DNA of 52,134 nt from Pisciglobus halotolerans (GTDB lineage: Bacteria; Bacillota; Bacilli; Lactobacillales; Carnobacteriaceae): assembly GCF_900113675.1 (NCBI RefSeq), contig NZ_FOQE01000014.1, positions 1 through 52,134 of the forward strand, in the 5' to 3' direction. Below are positions 14,725 through 24,932 of this stretch, piece after piece. Made by a program: the position numbers and the translations under genes. The first letter of the stretch is position 1, and every line of letters begins with the position of its first letter. The notes below the pieces were generated by a model, which was given only the letters and a program-made list of their open reading frames with translations, made no database searches and had not been told where the DNA came from.

Positions 14725-16659
14725 ATGAGCCGTTCATCCAACATGAAAAAAACGAAGAAACAATTAGAACAAGAACTCTACTTATTCAATACGGGTCAGT
14801 ATTTTGACAGCTACCTTACTTTTGGTTGTCATGAAGAAACGAGTCAAGAAGAAGAAGGTTTTCGGTTCACTGTTTGGGCTCCTCATGCGAGAAGTGTTTC
14901 GCTTGTTTCTGACTGCACAAACTGGGAAGAAGGTCTGCCGATGGAAAAGATCGATCAAACCGGTGTGTGGACAGTATTTTGTAAAGAGGCTGAAGAAGGA
15001 CAGCCCTATAAATATCGGATCGAACAGGCAAACGGAACGGTCAAATTAAAGATCGATCCATATGCTTTTGCCTTTGAGGTCAGACCGAAAGAGGCTTCTG
15101 TGATCAAAGCCCTTCCCGAAAGAAAATGGAAAGATGGCTTGTGGATGGCCAATAAAAAACGCTATCCGATTTATGAGCGTCCTTTGAATATTTATGAAGT
15201 TCACATGAGCTCATGGAAACAGCATGAAGATGGTTCTTGGTATACCTTTCCTGAGTTGCAAGCTGAACTGATCCCCTATGCAAAAGAAATGGGCTATACC
15301 CACATCGAATTCCTTCCCTTAGTCGAACACCCGCTAGATGCCTCCTGGGGTTATCAAGCAACAGGCTACTATGCTCTTTCTTCAAAATTTGGAACAATAG
15401 AAGAGTTTCAAGATTTTGTCGAAGCTGCTCACCAAGCTGGCATTGGGGTCATCATGGATTGGGTGCCGAGTCATTTTAATCGCAACAATTACGGGATGGC
15501 TTATTACGACGGAACACCGCAGTTTGAGTATCAAGACAGCAATCGTGCACAAAACTTTCGTTGGGGTACATTGAACTTTGATTTAGGAAAACCTCAAGTC
15601 CACAGTTTTTTGATTTCGAATGCGTTCTTTTGGCTAAATCAATGTCATCTTGATGGTCTGCGTGTGGATGCGGTCAGCAATATGCTGTATCTCGATTATG
15701 ACGAAGGCGAATGGACACCAAATGAAGATGGCAGCAATCATAATCGGGAAGGCGTCGAATTTATTCAGAAAATGAATACGGTTATTTTTGAGCGGCATCC
15801 TGATGTCTTGATGATCGCTGAAGAAAGCACCTCCTGGGGAAATGTGACGGGACCTGTAGATAAGGGCGGCTTAGGATTTAATTATAAATGGAACATGGGT
15901 TGGATGAATGATACATTGCGTTTCTTTGAAATGGATCCCTTATTTAGAAAAGATCATTTTGATTTGATCACTTTTTCATTCATGTACATGTTCAATGAAA
16001 ACTTTTTGCTTCCTTTCTCTCACGATGAAGTGGTCCATGGAAAGAAATCGTTGATGCATAAAATGTTTGGTGACCGGTACAACCAATTTGCTGGTTTGCG
16101 AACGTTGGAAGCTTACCACATGACCTTTCCTGGGAAAAAGCTCAACTTTATGAGCAATGAATATGGACAATTTTTAGAATGGCGTTTTTATTCTGGGTTA
16201 GAGTGGATCAGCTTAGAAGATGAGAAAAATAAAGCTCATCTAGAATATATGAAAACATTGAACCATCTCTACAAAGAAAATCGCGCTTTGTGGGAAGTGG
16301 ACCATGATCATAGCGGGATAGAGATTTTAGATGCGGATAACCGTGCCGAAACGATTTTATCCTTTATCCGCAAAGGGAAAAAAGCTAGAGATTTCTTGAT
16401 CGTGATCTGCAATTTTGTTCCAGTAGAGCGAAAAGGTTTCCGAGTAGGCGTTCCTTATGCAGGCATGTATGAAGAATTGCTGAATACTGAGATGGAAGAA
16501 TTTGGCGGTACATGGACAGCAGGACAAGGTGTTTTGAAGAGTGAAGAGATTCCTCATGACCACCAGCAACATTCTGTCGAGCTGATCATTCCGGCTTTAA
16601 GTACAGTAATTTTAAAACCAAAACGTGTATATGGCGTACCAAAAGACAAAAAGAAATAG
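14725..16659 (+). CDS. glgB: 1,4-alpha-glucan branching enzyme
   Basis: The enzyme makes alpha-1,6 branches in glycogen. An N-terminal CBM48 domain (about residues 40-125) is followed by a GH13 barrel. Catalytic regions are visible: DWVPSHF (245-251), GLRVDAVSNM with nucleophile Asp315, AEEST with the acid Glu near 366, and FSHDEVVHG with Asp434. A C-terminal all-beta domain ends the protein. Length (644 aa) fits the short Bacillota form without the extra N-terminal domain. The ATG has AGAGGGGGA 8 bases upstream. It is the first gene of glgBCDAP and ends in TAG. Confidence 0.97.
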   Translation: MSRSSNMKKTKKQLEQELYLFNTGQYFDSYLTFGCHEETSQEEEGFRFTVWAPHARSVSLVSDCTNWEEGLPMEKIDQTGVWTVFCKEAEEGQPYKYRIEQANGTVKLKIDPYAFAFEVRPKEASVIKALPERKWKDGLWMANKKRYPIYERPLNIYEVHMSSWKQHEDGSWYTFPELQAELIPYAKEMGYTHIEFLPLVEHPLDASWGYQATGYYALSSKFGTIEEFQDFVEAAHQAGIGVIMDWVPSHFNRNNYGMAYYDGTPQFEYQDSNRAQNFRWGTLNFDLGKPQVHSFLISNAFFWLNQCHLDGLRVDAVSNMLYLDYDEGEWTPNEDGSNHNREGVEFIQKMNTVIFERHPDVLMIAEESTSWGNVTGPVDKGGLGFNYKWNMGWMNDTLRFFEMDPLFRKDHFDLITFSFMYMFNENFLLPFSHDEVVHGKKSLMHKMFGDRYNQFAGLRTLEAYHMTFPGKKLNFMSNEYGQFLEWRFYSGLEWISLEDEKNKAHLEYMKTLNHLYKENRALWEVDHDHSGIEILDADNRAETILSFIRKGKKARDFLIVICNFVPVERKGFRVGVPYAGMYEELLNTEMEEFGGTWTAGQGVLKSEEIPHDHQQHSVELIIPALSTVILKPKRVYGVPKDKKK

Positions 16660-16698
16660 ATGAGTGTGCAATAGGAGTAGACAAATAAGGAGGGAAGA

Positions 16699-16724
16699 GG
16701 AAGAAGGGCTTCACCCGTTCTTCC
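16699..16724 (+). promoter_or_regulatory. Hairpin between Shine-Dalgarno and start codon of glgC
   Basis: GGAAGAAGGG (16699-16708) pairs with CCC-g-TTCTTCC (16714-16724), ten base pairs with one bulged G and a five-base loop. The only good ribosome site, AAGGAGGG (16687-16694), lies 38 bases before the ATG at 16733. When the hairpin is folded the effective distance falls to about 12 bases. Confidence 0.6.
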
Positions 16725-16732
16725 GCAGACAA

Positions 16733-17878
16733 ATGAAAAAAGAAATCATCGCAATGGTATTAGCAGGAGGACAAGGCAGTCGATTAGGTAAATTGACCAA
16801 AGAAATCGCCAAACCGGCTGTTTCTTTTGGCGGCAGATACCGTATTATTGATTTTGCTTTAAGCAATTGCGCAAATTCAGGAATCAAAAATGTAGGGGTC
16901 GTAAAGCAGTATAAACCTTTGGAACTGAATGCGCATGTCGGCAATGGATCAGCATGGGGCTTAAACTCTCACGATGGCGGTGCGACCATCTTGCAACCTT
17001 ATTCCAGCATTGAAGGTGAAAACTGGTTTAAAGGAACAGCTCATGCCGTTTATCAAAACATCGACTATATTGATAACTACAATCCTGATTATGTTCTTGT
17101 TCTTTCAGGAGACCACATTTATAAAATGGACTATCAAAAAATGTTAGACTTCCATAAAGAAAAAAATGCAGCATTGACGGTTGGTGTTATTCCGGTTCCG
17201 TTAGAAGAAGCTTCTCGTTTTGGAATTATGAACACGGATGAAACAGGTCGAATCATCGAGTTTGAAGAAAAACCAGAACATCCAAAAAATAATTTGGCTT
17301 CAATGGGGATCTACATTTTCAGCTGGCCAAGACTAAAACAATACTTAGTAGATAACCAAGCTAAAAATAGAGAGATGCTTGACTTTGGGCACCATGTGAT
17401 CCCGGCTTATTTGCGCAATAGCGAAAACGTCTTTGCTTATGCTTTCAGAGATTATTGGAAAGATGTAGGAACAGTAGAAAGTCTGTGGGAAGCCAACATG
17501 GAGTTTATCGATCCTAACCATGACTTGAATATTCGAGATGACAACTGGCGTGTTTATACCAAAAACGTCGCTGCACCACCTCAATTTTTGACAGAAACAT
17601 CAAATGTGAAAAATGCGATGGTAACAGATGGTTGCTACGTTTCTGGAGAAGTGGAACATTCCATTTTATCTTACAATGTAAAAGTCGGAAAAGGTTCGAA
17701 GATCAAAGACTCCTTTATTATGCCAGGGGCAACGATCGGAGAGAATGTGACAGTTGACCATGCGATCATCGGAGAAAATGCCGTTATCCACGATGGAGCA
17801 CAATTAATTGGAAAAGATAAAGAAATCGCCGTTTTAGGAAAAGATGAAACCATAGGGGGAGTAAAAGATGTTGAGTAA
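16733..17878 (+). CDS. glgC: Glucose-1-phosphate adenylyltransferase, catalytic subunit
   Basis: The enzyme makes ADP-glucose from glucose-1-phosphate and ATP, the committed step of glycogen synthesis. The nucleotide-binding loop [11 protein letters not shown] (12-22) and [19 protein letters not shown] are intact, as are [10 protein letters not shown] (metal and substrate site) and FEEKPEHP. A left-handed beta-helix of hexapeptide repeats forms the C-terminal third. The ATG at 16733 begins the family-typical [13 protein letters not shown]; an upstream in-frame ATG (16664) would add 23 residues of no similarity. A stem-loop separates the ribosome site from this ATG. It overlaps glgD by 11 bases. 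Confidence 0.95.
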   Translation: MKKEIIAMVLAGGQGSRLGKLTKEIAKPAVSFGGRYRIIDFALSNCANSGIKNVGVVKQYKPLELNAHVGNGSAWGLNSHDGGATILQPYSSIEGENWFKGTAHAVYQNIDYIDNYNPDYVLVLSGDHIYKMDYQKMLDFHKEKNAALTVGVIPVPLEEASRFGIMNTDETGRIIEFEEKPEHPKNNLASMGIYIFSWPRLKQYLVDNQAKNREMLDFGHHVIPAYLRNSENVFAYAFRDYWKDVGTVESLWEANMEFIDPNHDLNIRDDNWRVYTKNVAAPPQFLTETSNVKNAMVTDGCYVSGEVEHSILSYNVKVGKGSKIKDSFIMPGATIGENVTVDHAIIGENAVIHDGAQLIGKDKEIAVLGKDETIGGVKDVE

Positions 17879-19046
17879 TAAGATGTGTGCCATATTAAAT
17901 CTGATGGAAAATGATTCAAAGTTGAAACCTTTGACAAATCGGCGCCCAATCGCCACACTTCCTTTTGCTAGCCGCTATCGTTTGATCGACTTTCAACTGA
18001 CGAGCTTGTATGGAGCTGAAATCGGTTCGGCTGCAATTTTTATCGAAGGCAGCGGACATTCTTTGTATGACCATATCAGAAGCGGTTCTGCATGGGGATT
18101 AGATTCAACGATCGGCGGCGGAGTGTTTACCCACTCGCAGCTTGAATTAAAAGGAAAAGATAACTTTGAAAAAAGCCAAGCTTCTTACTTTGAAGACCAA
18201 CGCAGTTACGTGAAAAAATCTAAAGCAGACTATGTAGTGATCATGGGCAGTCAAATGCTTTGCAACATCGACTTGCAAGCTGTGCTGCGCTACCACAAAG
18301 AACGAGGAGCAGCTGTTACTGCGATTTATAAGAATGTACCAACGAACGACAGCTTATTTGAAAAAGATGTTTGCTATTATGAGTTTGCAGATAAAGGCAG
18401 TGCTGATATCCAGTCGATCAAAGAAGTCGATCAGGAAGCAACTTCTTCCCATGAAAGACTGCCAATACAGATGCGGTACGAAATCGTCTGTGTCGATAAG
18501 TTTTTGGAATACTTAGACAGCGCTGAAAAGAATGACGCACCACATGACATGGGCTTTATTTCTGAATATGCGCTTGAAGCAGGCGATAAAATCAGTGGGT
18601 ATGAATACACAGGCTATTTAAAAGATATTGACAGCACCCAAAGCTATTTCGAAGCCAATATGGAGATGCTAGATGATGTCAATTATAATGCACTGTTCTA
18701 CCGTAACCAACAAGTGATCACCAAAGCAAAAAACGGTGCACCGACTTACTATGCGGAAACAGCTAATGTCAAAAATGTTTTGGTCGCTACTGACTGCATC
18801 ATTGAAGGAGAAGTTGAAAATGCTGTTCTTTTCCGCAAAGTAGAAATCAAAAAAACGGCCAGTGTTAAAAATGCGGTCATCATGCAAGGGGCAAAAATTG
18901 CCGAAGACACTGAGTTGAATTATGTGATCTTAGACAAGAATGTCAAAATTGAACCAGGTGTCAAATTAATCGGGACACCAGAAAAACCAATTGTGGTGAA
19001 GAAAAATGAAGTGATTCATCAATCGGAAGGAGCGCTAAACCAGTGA
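17868..19046 (+). CDS. glgD: Glucose-1-phosphate adenylyltransferase, regulatory subunit GlgD
   Basis: GlgD is a GlgC paralogue that forms a hetero-tetramer with it in Bacillota and raises its activity. The fold is kept: [22 protein letters not shown] aligns with the GlgC substrate loop, and the C-terminal beta-helix is present. The N-terminal phosphate loop GGxGxRL is absent, replaced by [16 protein letters not shown], and the GlgC metal motif SGDH reads MGSQM. It is therefore not expected to be catalytic alone. The start overlaps the end of glgC, with GGGGGAG 7 bases upstream. Confidence 0.94.
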   Translation: MLSNKMCAILNLMENDSKLKPLTNRRPIATLPFASRYRLIDFQLTSLYGAEIGSAAIFIEGSGHSLYDHIRSGSAWGLDSTIGGGVFTHSQLELKGKDNFEKSQASYFEDQRSYVKKSKADYVVIMGSQMLCNIDLQAVLRYHKERGAAVTAIYKNVPTNDSLFEKDVCYYEFADKGSADIQSIKEVDQEATSSHERLPIQMRYEIVCVDKFLEYLDSAEKNDAPHDMGFISEYALEAGDKISGYEYTGYLKDIDSTQSYFEANMEMLDDVNYNALFYRNQQVITKAKNGAPTYYAETANVKNVLVATDCIIEGEVENAVLFRKVEIKKTASVKNAVIMQGAKIAEDTELNYVILDKNVKIEPGVKLIGTPEKPIVVKKNEVIHQSEGALNQ

Positions 19047-20482
19047 AAATTTTGTTTGCAGCTGCAGAATGCGCACCATTCTTTAAAACAGGGGGCCTCG
19101 GTGATGTTGCCGGGGCTCTTCCTAAAGAATTGAAACGACAAGGCGCAGATATCCGTGTGGTACTTCCGTATCACATCCAACAAATGCCTGAAGTGTACAA
19201 AGAACAGTTAGAAGATGTCGCTCAATTTGAAGTTAAAGTGGGTTGGCGCAAACAATTCTGCGGAATCAAAAAACTTGTCAAAGATGCTGTAACGTACTAT
19301 TTTATCGACAATCTTTATTATTTTGATCGACCAGGATTATATGGTTTTGATGATGACGGCGAACGCTTTGCTTTCTTCTCGCAAGCGATCATTGAAATGC
19401 TGGAAAGAATTGATTTTATTCCGGATGTGCTACATGTCAACGATTATCATACAGCGATCATTCCGGTCTTGCTAAAAGATAAATATCAATGGATCCAAGC
19501 GTACCAATCTATTAAAACCGTCTTGACCATTCACAATCTTCAATTCCAAGGGATTTACGATCAAATCGTGCTCTCGGATCTGTTCGATATCGGTTATAAC
19601 GCGTTTCATGAGCATGGATTAGAGTATTATGGCAACGTCAACTTTTTGAAAGGCGGTATTTTTTACGCTGACTTAGTTACAACCGTTAGTCCAACTTATG
19701 CGCAAGAAATCCAAACGCCAGCATTTGGATTAGGTTTGGAAGGTGTTTTGCGGGAAAATAGTTGGAAACTGAAAGGGATCTTGAATGGGATCGATTATGA
19801 CATGCTGAATCCTGAAACAGATGAATGGATCGCAGCTCACTTCTCTGTTGATCATTTAGAAGGCAAAAAAGCGAACAAAAAAGCTTTACAAGAGAGAGTA
19901 GGCTTGCCGGTTAGAGAAGATGTACCGTTAATGGCGATGGTTAGTCGTTTGACGGAACAAAAAGGCTGCCATTTGCTGGAAGAAAAAATGAATGAATTGA
20001 TGCAGCGAGATATTCAAGTTCTGATTTTAGGAACTGGAGAAGCACAGTTTGAACATAGTTTCAACTTTTTCAATAGTGTTTATCCTGAAAAGTTCAAAGC
20101 CATTATTGACTTTGATATTGAATTGGCGCAACAGATCTATGCTGGCAGCGACTTATATATCATGCCGTCTGCTTTTGAGCCATGCGGACTTTCTCAGCTC
20201 AATTCTTTGCGTTACGGTACACTGCCGATCGTTCATGAAACAGGTGGATTGAAAGATACCGTTCAGCCGTATAATGAATTTACGGGTGAAGGAACTGGCT
20301 TTAGCTTTTATGATTTCAATGGACAAGTCATGTTAGAGACGATCGATCGAGCTTTATCTGTTTACTATGATCAGTCTAAAGATTGGACAACATTAGTTAA
20401 AACAGCGATGAGACAAGACTTTAGTTGGGAAAAATCAACACGCGAATACTTGGATTCCTATGAACAGATCACTGAACAATAG
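19043..20482 (+). CDS. glgA: Glycogen synthase (ADP-glucose, GT5)
   Basis: The enzyme adds glucose from ADP-glucose to the non-reducing end of glycogen. The N-terminal KTGGLGDVAG (15-24) binds ADP-glucose. The C-terminal PSAFEPCGLSQLNSLRYGT carries the retaining-transferase Glu, followed by ETGGLKDTV. Length (479 aa) is typical. The start is GTG at 19043 with AAGGAGC 9 bases upstream, overlapping the glgD stop by 4 bases, so translation is likely coupled. It ends in TAG. Confidence 0.96.
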   Translation: MKILFAAAECAPFFKTGGLGDVAGALPKELKRQGADIRVVLPYHIQQMPEVYKEQLEDVAQFEVKVGWRKQFCGIKKLVKDAVTYYFIDNLYYFDRPGLYGFDDDGERFAFFSQAIIEMLERIDFIPDVLHVNDYHTAIIPVLLKDKYQWIQAYQSIKTVLTIHNLQFQGIYDQIVLSDLFDIGYNAFHEHGLEYYGNVNFLKGGIFYADLVTTVSPTYAQEIQTPAFGLGLEGVLRENSWKLKGILNGIDYDMLNPETDEWIAAHFSVDHLEGKKANKKALQERVGLPVREDVPLMAMVSRLTEQKGCHLLEEKMNELMQRDIQVLILGTGEAQFEHSFNFFNSVYPEKFKAIIDFDIELAQQIYAGSDLYIMPSAFEPCGLSQLNSLRYGTLPIVHETGGLKDTVQPYNEFTGEGTGFSFYDFNGQVMLETIDRALSVYYDQSKDWTTLVKTAMRQDFSWEKSTREYLDSYEQITEQ

Positions 20483-20534
20483 AAGGATAAACAACGTTTT
20501 AGATGCCCGAGAAGAGTAAAGGCAGGGGGACGCT

Positions 20535-22967
20535 ATGGAACTGGATAGAACGGATTTTAAAAAAAATTTTCAGCGGGTAACGACTGGCTTATACGGGGTG
20601 GATATTGAAGAGTGTTCACCCTCTCAGCTGTACACCGTTTTAGGAACACTTATAAAAGCTTATGCAGGAGAAGACTGGAATAAAACAAAGAAGTATTATG
20701 AAGAAGAACAAGTCAAACAATTGTATTACTTTTCAATGGAATATTTGCCAGGACGGATGTTAAAAAGCAACTTGCTGAATCTTGACCTGCTGGATACGGT
20801 CCGCGATATTCTAAAAGACATGCACCTCGATCTGGATGAATTGATTCAAGCAGAAGTCGATCCAGCTTTAGGAAACGGCGGTCTGGGAAGGTTAGCTTCC
20901 TGCTTCATGGATTCGCTTGCTTCCTTAGGCATCCCGGGTGCCGGCGATGGTATTCGCTACAAGTACGGCCTCTTCCAACAAAAATTTATTGAAGGACATC
21001 AAGTTGAAGTGCCTGAAAATTGGTTGCGGAATGGGAACGTTTGGGAAACACGACGCGAAAACAAAGCGGTGATTGTACGATTTGGCGGTCAAGCTTACTT
21101 ATATGAAGACGCAAATGGACATCTTGTGCCTTTTTACCAAAATACACAGAACATTTTAGCCGTTCCTTATGACACGGCCGTCATAGGTTATCAAAATGAA
21201 ATCATCAATACACTGCGACTATGGTCAGCAGAGATTCCGCCGCATGAAGAAATTCATTATCATAACTTGGCTGATCAGCAATCGGTCAATCAACTGACAG
21301 AAGTCCTATATCCTGACGATTCCAATTATGAAGGTCGTCTTTTGCGGTTGCGTCAAGAATACTTTTTGTGCTCAGCAGGGATCCAAAGTATTATTCGCTA
21401 TTATAAAAAGATGGATCGTACTATGCAAGAAATCGCGGAATATGTGGCGATACATATTAATGATACTCATCCAGCACTCTGCATCCCAGAATTTATGCGG
21501 ATCTTGTTGGATGAAGAACAGATGAGTTGGGGGCAAGTTTGGGAAATCACTAAAAAGACGATGAGCTATACCAACCATACGATCATGCAAGAAGCGATGG
21601 AAAAATGGCCTGTTTATATGTTGGAAGAAACGATCCCGCGTGTCTATCAAATTATTGAAGAGTTGAATAGACGCCAAATTGAAAAGAAAATTCCGCTTTA
21701 TGGAGAAGAAATGGCTTATCGAACAGCCATCATTCAAGAAGGACATGTCAATATGGCTCATTTGGCGATCATCGGCAGTCATAGTGTGAATGGTGTAGCT
21801 CAGCTGCACACGAATCTATTGAAGCATGAGGTATTAAAAGAATTCAATCAGTTGTACCCAGCAAAATTCAATAATAAAACGAATGGGATCACTCAGCGTC
21901 GGTGGCTGCAGCTGGCAAACGAAGAATTGACCGCTCTATTGGATCGGAAAATCGGTACAGAATGGAAAAAGAATCCTGCTGAATTGAAGATTTTTAAGAG
22001 TTTTGCGGAAGATGAAGAAACATTGAATGAATTAGCAGAAGTGAAGTTGAAAAACAAAAAACGTTTTGCAGCTTATGTCAAAGAAGCGTTAGACATTGAA
22101 ATCGATCCAACTGCTTTGTTTGATGTACAGATCAAGCGTCTGCATGAATACAAGCGACAACTGTTAAATGTTTTGCATATTATTCACCGGTATTTTGATA
22201 TCAAAGAGAACCCAGAAAAAGATATTCAACCGCGTGTATTCATCTTTGGAGCCAAAGCTGCGCCAAGTTATCTCTACGCCAAGTATGTGATCAAGCTGAT
22301 CAATTCAGTAGCTAAACTAGTCAATGAAGATCACGCTGTTGGAGACAAGCTCAAAGTCATTTTTGTTGAAAACTATGGTGTCTCATTGGCAGAACTGATT
22401 ATTCCAGCTGCTGAAGTCAGTGAACAAATTTCGTTAGCCAGTAAAGAAGCATCGGGTACTAGCAACATGAAGTTGATGTTGAATGGTGCGTTAACAGTTG
22501 CGACATTAGATGGTGCGAATGTTGAGATTCGAGATCACGTCGGCGACGATAATATATTCTTATTTGGTCTGACAGCTGAAGAAGTTTATCAATATTATCA
22601 AGATGGCACTTATCAATCAAGAGAAATTTATGAAACCAATCCACAGGTGCGAAAAGTATTGAACGCGCTGATCGATGGAACGATCCCAGATGTATTAGAA
22701 GAAGGTCATGTGATTTTTGACTCATTGGTCAACGATAATGATGAATACTTTATTCTAAAGGATTTTGACAGCTATTTGCGTGCACAAGAAAAAGTTGATG
22801 AACTCTATCAAGATCCGCACAAATGGAATCAAAAATCACTTCTAAATATCGCCAGTTCTGGACCGTTCTCAGCTGACTTTACCATCAAACGATATGCAGA
22901 TGAGATCTGGCACATTGATTCAGTTTTGCCAGAAGAAGAACAGCATATGCATCATGAACCGATGTGA
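20535..22967 (+). CDS. glgP: Glycogen/maltodextrin phosphorylase (GT35)
   Basis: The enzyme releases glucose-1-phosphate from glycogen. The pyridoxal-phosphate lysine is Lys646 in EASGTSNMKLMLNGALT. ALGNGGLGRLASCF and HINDTHPAL are the conserved N-domain blocks, and IKRLHEYKRQLLN lies ahead of the cofactor site. Length (810 aa) is usual. AGGGGGA lies 5 bases before the ATG. It closes the operon, 52 bases after glgA, so synthesis and breakdown enzymes are made together. No strong terminator follows. Confidence 0.96.
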   Translation: MELDRTDFKKNFQRVTTGLYGVDIEECSPSQLYTVLGTLIKAYAGEDWNKTKKYYEEEQVKQLYYFSMEYLPGRMLKSNLLNLDLLDTVRDILKDMHLDLDELIQAEVDPALGNGGLGRLASCFMDSLASLGIPGAGDGIRYKYGLFQQKFIEGHQVEVPENWLRNGNVWETRRENKAVIVRFGGQAYLYEDANGHLVPFYQNTQNILAVPYDTAVIGYQNEIINTLRLWSAEIPPHEEIHYHNLADQQSVNQLTEVLYPDDSNYEGRLLRLRQEYFLCSAGIQSIIRYYKKMDRTMQEIAEYVAIHINDTHPALCIPEFMRILLDEEQMSWGQVWEITKKTMSYTNHTIMQEAMEKWPVYMLEETIPRVYQIIEELNRRQIEKKIPLYGEEMAYRTAIIQEGHVNMAHLAIIGSHSVNGVAQLHTNLLKHEVLKEFNQLYPAKFNNKTNGITQRRWLQLANEELTALLDRKIGTEWKKNPAELKIFKSFAEDEETLNELAEVKLKNKKRFAAYVKEALDIEIDPTALFDVQIKRLHEYKRQLLNVLHIIHRYFDIKENPEKDIQPRVFIFGAKAAPSYLYAKYVIKLINSVAKLVNEDHAVGDKLKVIFVENYGVSLAELIIPAAEVSEQISLASKEASGTSNMKLMLNGALTVATLDGANVEIRDHVGDDNIFLFGLTAEEVYQYYQDGTYQSREIYETNPQVRKVLNALIDGTIPDVLEEGHVIFDSLVNDNDEYFILKDFDSYLRAQEKVDELYQDPHKWNQKSLLNIASSGPFSADFTIKRYADEIWHIDSVLPEEEQHMHHEPM

Positions 22968-23146
22968 AGCTGATAAAAAACGTGCCATTTTCTTTTGAGA
23001 ACCCGCAACTTATACAAGTGTCCTATTTCTGATGGGGCTGCAAGCAAATGAATGACAGCCGGTATGACATAAAGGATGCGAGTTAAAAAAATATAGCCAA
23101 TGTTCTGTCTTTTCTTATATAATGAAAAAAAGAGGAGGAGAGTTGG

Positions 23147-23353
23147 ATGGAAGAAAAAAGAAGATTTGAATGTGAAAAATGTGGGCACCACGAATATGAA
23201 AACGATCAGTTCCAAGCTACAGGCGGCAACTTTGCAAAGTTTATGGATATTCAGAATAAAAAGTTTATTACGATCAGTTGTAAGAATTGTGGATATACAG
23301 AATTATACAAAGCCAATGCAGAATGGAATGTATTAGACTTCTTAATTGGATAA
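23147..23353 (+). CDS. Small Zn-ribbon protein (COG3478-like)
   Basis: This 68-residue protein has two CxxC knuckles, CEKCG near residue 9 and CKNCGYTE near residue 45, expected to bind one zinc ion. The overall text, with the middle FMDIQNKKFITISC and the end WNVLDFLIG, matches the predicted nucleic-acid-binding Zn-ribbon family COG3478. GAGGAGGAG lies upstream of the ATG and a TATAAT sits about 30 bases before that. Function unknown. It stands apart from the glycogen operon. Confidence 0.85.
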   Translation: MEEKRRFECEKCGHHEYENDQFQATGGNFAKFMDIQNKKFITISCKNCGYTELYKANAEWNVLDFLIG

Positions 23354-23360
23354 AAAATAG

Positions 23361-23404
23361 AGACCCATGGAGGATTCCTTTTAAAGGAGTATCTTCATGG
23401 GTCT
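23361..23404. terminator. Intrinsic terminator between convergent genes
   Basis: AGACCCATG pairs with CATGGGTCT, with a further inner stem TCCTTTTAAAGGA. The T-rich tract follows on the minus strand, so it serves best the EamA transporter gene. Confidence 0.6.
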
Positions 23405-23419
23405 TACTGTTTCTGCTGA

Positions 23420-24343
23420 TTAAGGATCTGTTTGTTCAACGGTTGTCAAATGGGGGATTGATTCGGCAGACACCTTTCGCTTAGGCCATTTGATTTTAGC
23501 AAAATTGAGCTGAGCGACAATAGAGCCGGATAAAATAAAGAAGGCACCGATAAGCATTTGGACGGTGACCCATTCGTTCAAAATCAAGATAGAAAGCACC
23601 ATTCCCCAAAGAGATTCTAAAGAGGCAATGATCATCGCTTCGCTATCTGAAATGAAGCGCAAGGCAACTGATTGAATAAAGTAGGCAATAAAGGTTCCAA
23701 ACAAAGCCAAGTATAATACCGATAAATTGGCTTCTTTACTAGAAAAGTTATAGCCTTCGCCGCGGATCAGAAGCGTCACAAGGCCTGAAATGGCAGCAGC
23801 TCCTAGTTGAACGATGGTTAATGCTTGGACATTTTCATGTTTGACATACAAACCTGAAAAAATAGTCTGCAGTGCGAAACAAACCGCGCAGATCAAAGTC
23901 AAGATATCACCAATATTTAATCCGCTGATTTGATCAAGCGACAGCAAAGCTGAACCAACAAATGTAAAAAGCGCACCGAATATGGCTTTTAACGGCACTT
24001 TGTTTTTAAAGAAAACCGAGCTGATGAAAGGAACAAGCACGACACCGGCTGCAGTTAAAAATGCATTTTTGGAAGGTGTTGTATAAGCCAAACCCACTGT
24101 TTGGAATATGAAAGCCAAAAAGAGCGTGACGCCGATCATACTGCCGCGAATCAAAGTGGATTTCTTAATGTCTTTGAGCGCTTTGAAAAAGAACAGCAAA
24201 GATAAGATGAAAGCTATTAAAAAACGGCTAGCAATCAGTTGATAGGGACTGATTGCTTGAATACCTACACTGCTGACAACATATCCAGCTCCCCATATAA
24301 CGGTAACGACCAGCATAAGCAGGCGACTGACCAATTGTTTCAA
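23420..24343 (-). CDS. DMT-superfamily transporter (EamA family)
   Basis: The protein has ten hydrophobic helices in two EamA repeats (about residues 5-140 and 150-285). The first opens with VTVIWGAGYVVSSVGIQAISPYQLIASRFLIAF and the second ends in ESLWGMVLSILILNEWVTVQMLIGAFFILSGSI. Family members move small metabolites, often outward; the substrate is unknown. The start is TTG with GGAGAGG about 6 bases upstream. A perfect 8-bp inverted repeat (24363-24396) lies just upstream of the ribosome site. Confidence 0.9.
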   Translation of the reverse strand: MKQLVSRLLMLVVTVIWGAGYVVSSVGIQAISPYQLIASRFLIAFILSLLFFFKALKDIKKSTLIRGSMIGVTLFLAFIFQTVGLAYTTPSKNAFLTAAGVVLVPFISSVFFKNKVPLKAIFGALFTFVGSALLSLDQISGLNIGDILTLICAVCFALQTIFSGLYVKHENVQALTIVQLGAAAISGLVTLLIRGEGYNFSSKEANLSVLYLALFGTFIAYFIQSVALRFISDSEAMIIASLESLWGMVLSILILNEWVTVQMLIGAFFILSGSIVAQLNFAKIKWPKRKVSAESIPHLTTVEQTDP

Positions 24344-24362
24344 TATAACCTCTCCTTAAACA

Positions 24363-24396
24363 GACTAGAAAAGGCCATCGTTATGTACTTCTAGTC
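24363..24396. repeat. Inverted repeat in the leader of the EamA gene
   Basis: GACTAGAA (24363-24370) and TTCTAGTC (24389-24396) are perfect inverted copies with an 18-base loop. It lies 20-53 bases ahead of the TTG start. It could be an operator or a leader hairpin. Confidence 0.4.
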
Positions 24397-24919
24397 AAAA
24401 AATTCTTACACAAACATTTAGTTTACGCAACTTTCAGAAAAAAGGCAAACAAAAATTTTCATGCAGACAATGTTGTGTGATTATAAGTAGTTATTTCCGC
24501 TTTATCTGACCCTTTACATAAAGGCACCAAGCAAATGTAAGGAGCTTTTTTTGCTCCTTTCACATCGGGACCAATTCGCTGCACAACTATAGGATAGTCG
24601 AGCTGCTAAATATCGTCTGTTAGTAGATATCTAAAAGTTCATCATCCTATATTGAGCAAACAAAGAGAAGACTGCTTTCTCAAGTGCATTCGTTAGTATC
24701 ATTTAAGGACTAGCAACGATATTTCTAAACGAAGAGAGTTCATTTTTGTAAATAAAACGAGAACTTAAATGGCAAAAATAAGATTTCTTCCTATTATGAC
24801 TATCTGAATTAAACTTTAAGAATAAAAAGAAATATTGTCAGCATAAGGATAATATTTTTTCAACAGTTAACTAAGTTACCTAATATTTATTTTTTGATGA
24901 AAAGAGGGGATTCTTATGG
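24397..24919. other. Long intergenic region between divergent EamA and purine permease genes
   Basis: No gene is supported here. Two overlapping hairpins lie at 24511-24560: CCTTTACAT/ATGTAAGG followed by agc and seven T, and AAGGAGC/GCTCCTT with a T loop. The first looks like an orphan plus-strand terminator; the two cannot form together. A second inverted pair, TATAGGAT (24588-24595) and ATCCTATA (24644-24651), lies further on. Confidence 0.4.
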
Positions 24920-24925
24920 TATAAT
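24917..24925 (+). promoter_or_regulatory. Extended -10 promoter of the purine permease gene
   Basis: TGG followed directly by a perfect TATAAT forms an extended -10 element. The -35 region is poor. The expected transcript starts near 24932 and has a leader of about 100 bases. Confidence 0.55.
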
Positions 24926-24932
24926 TTAATGT

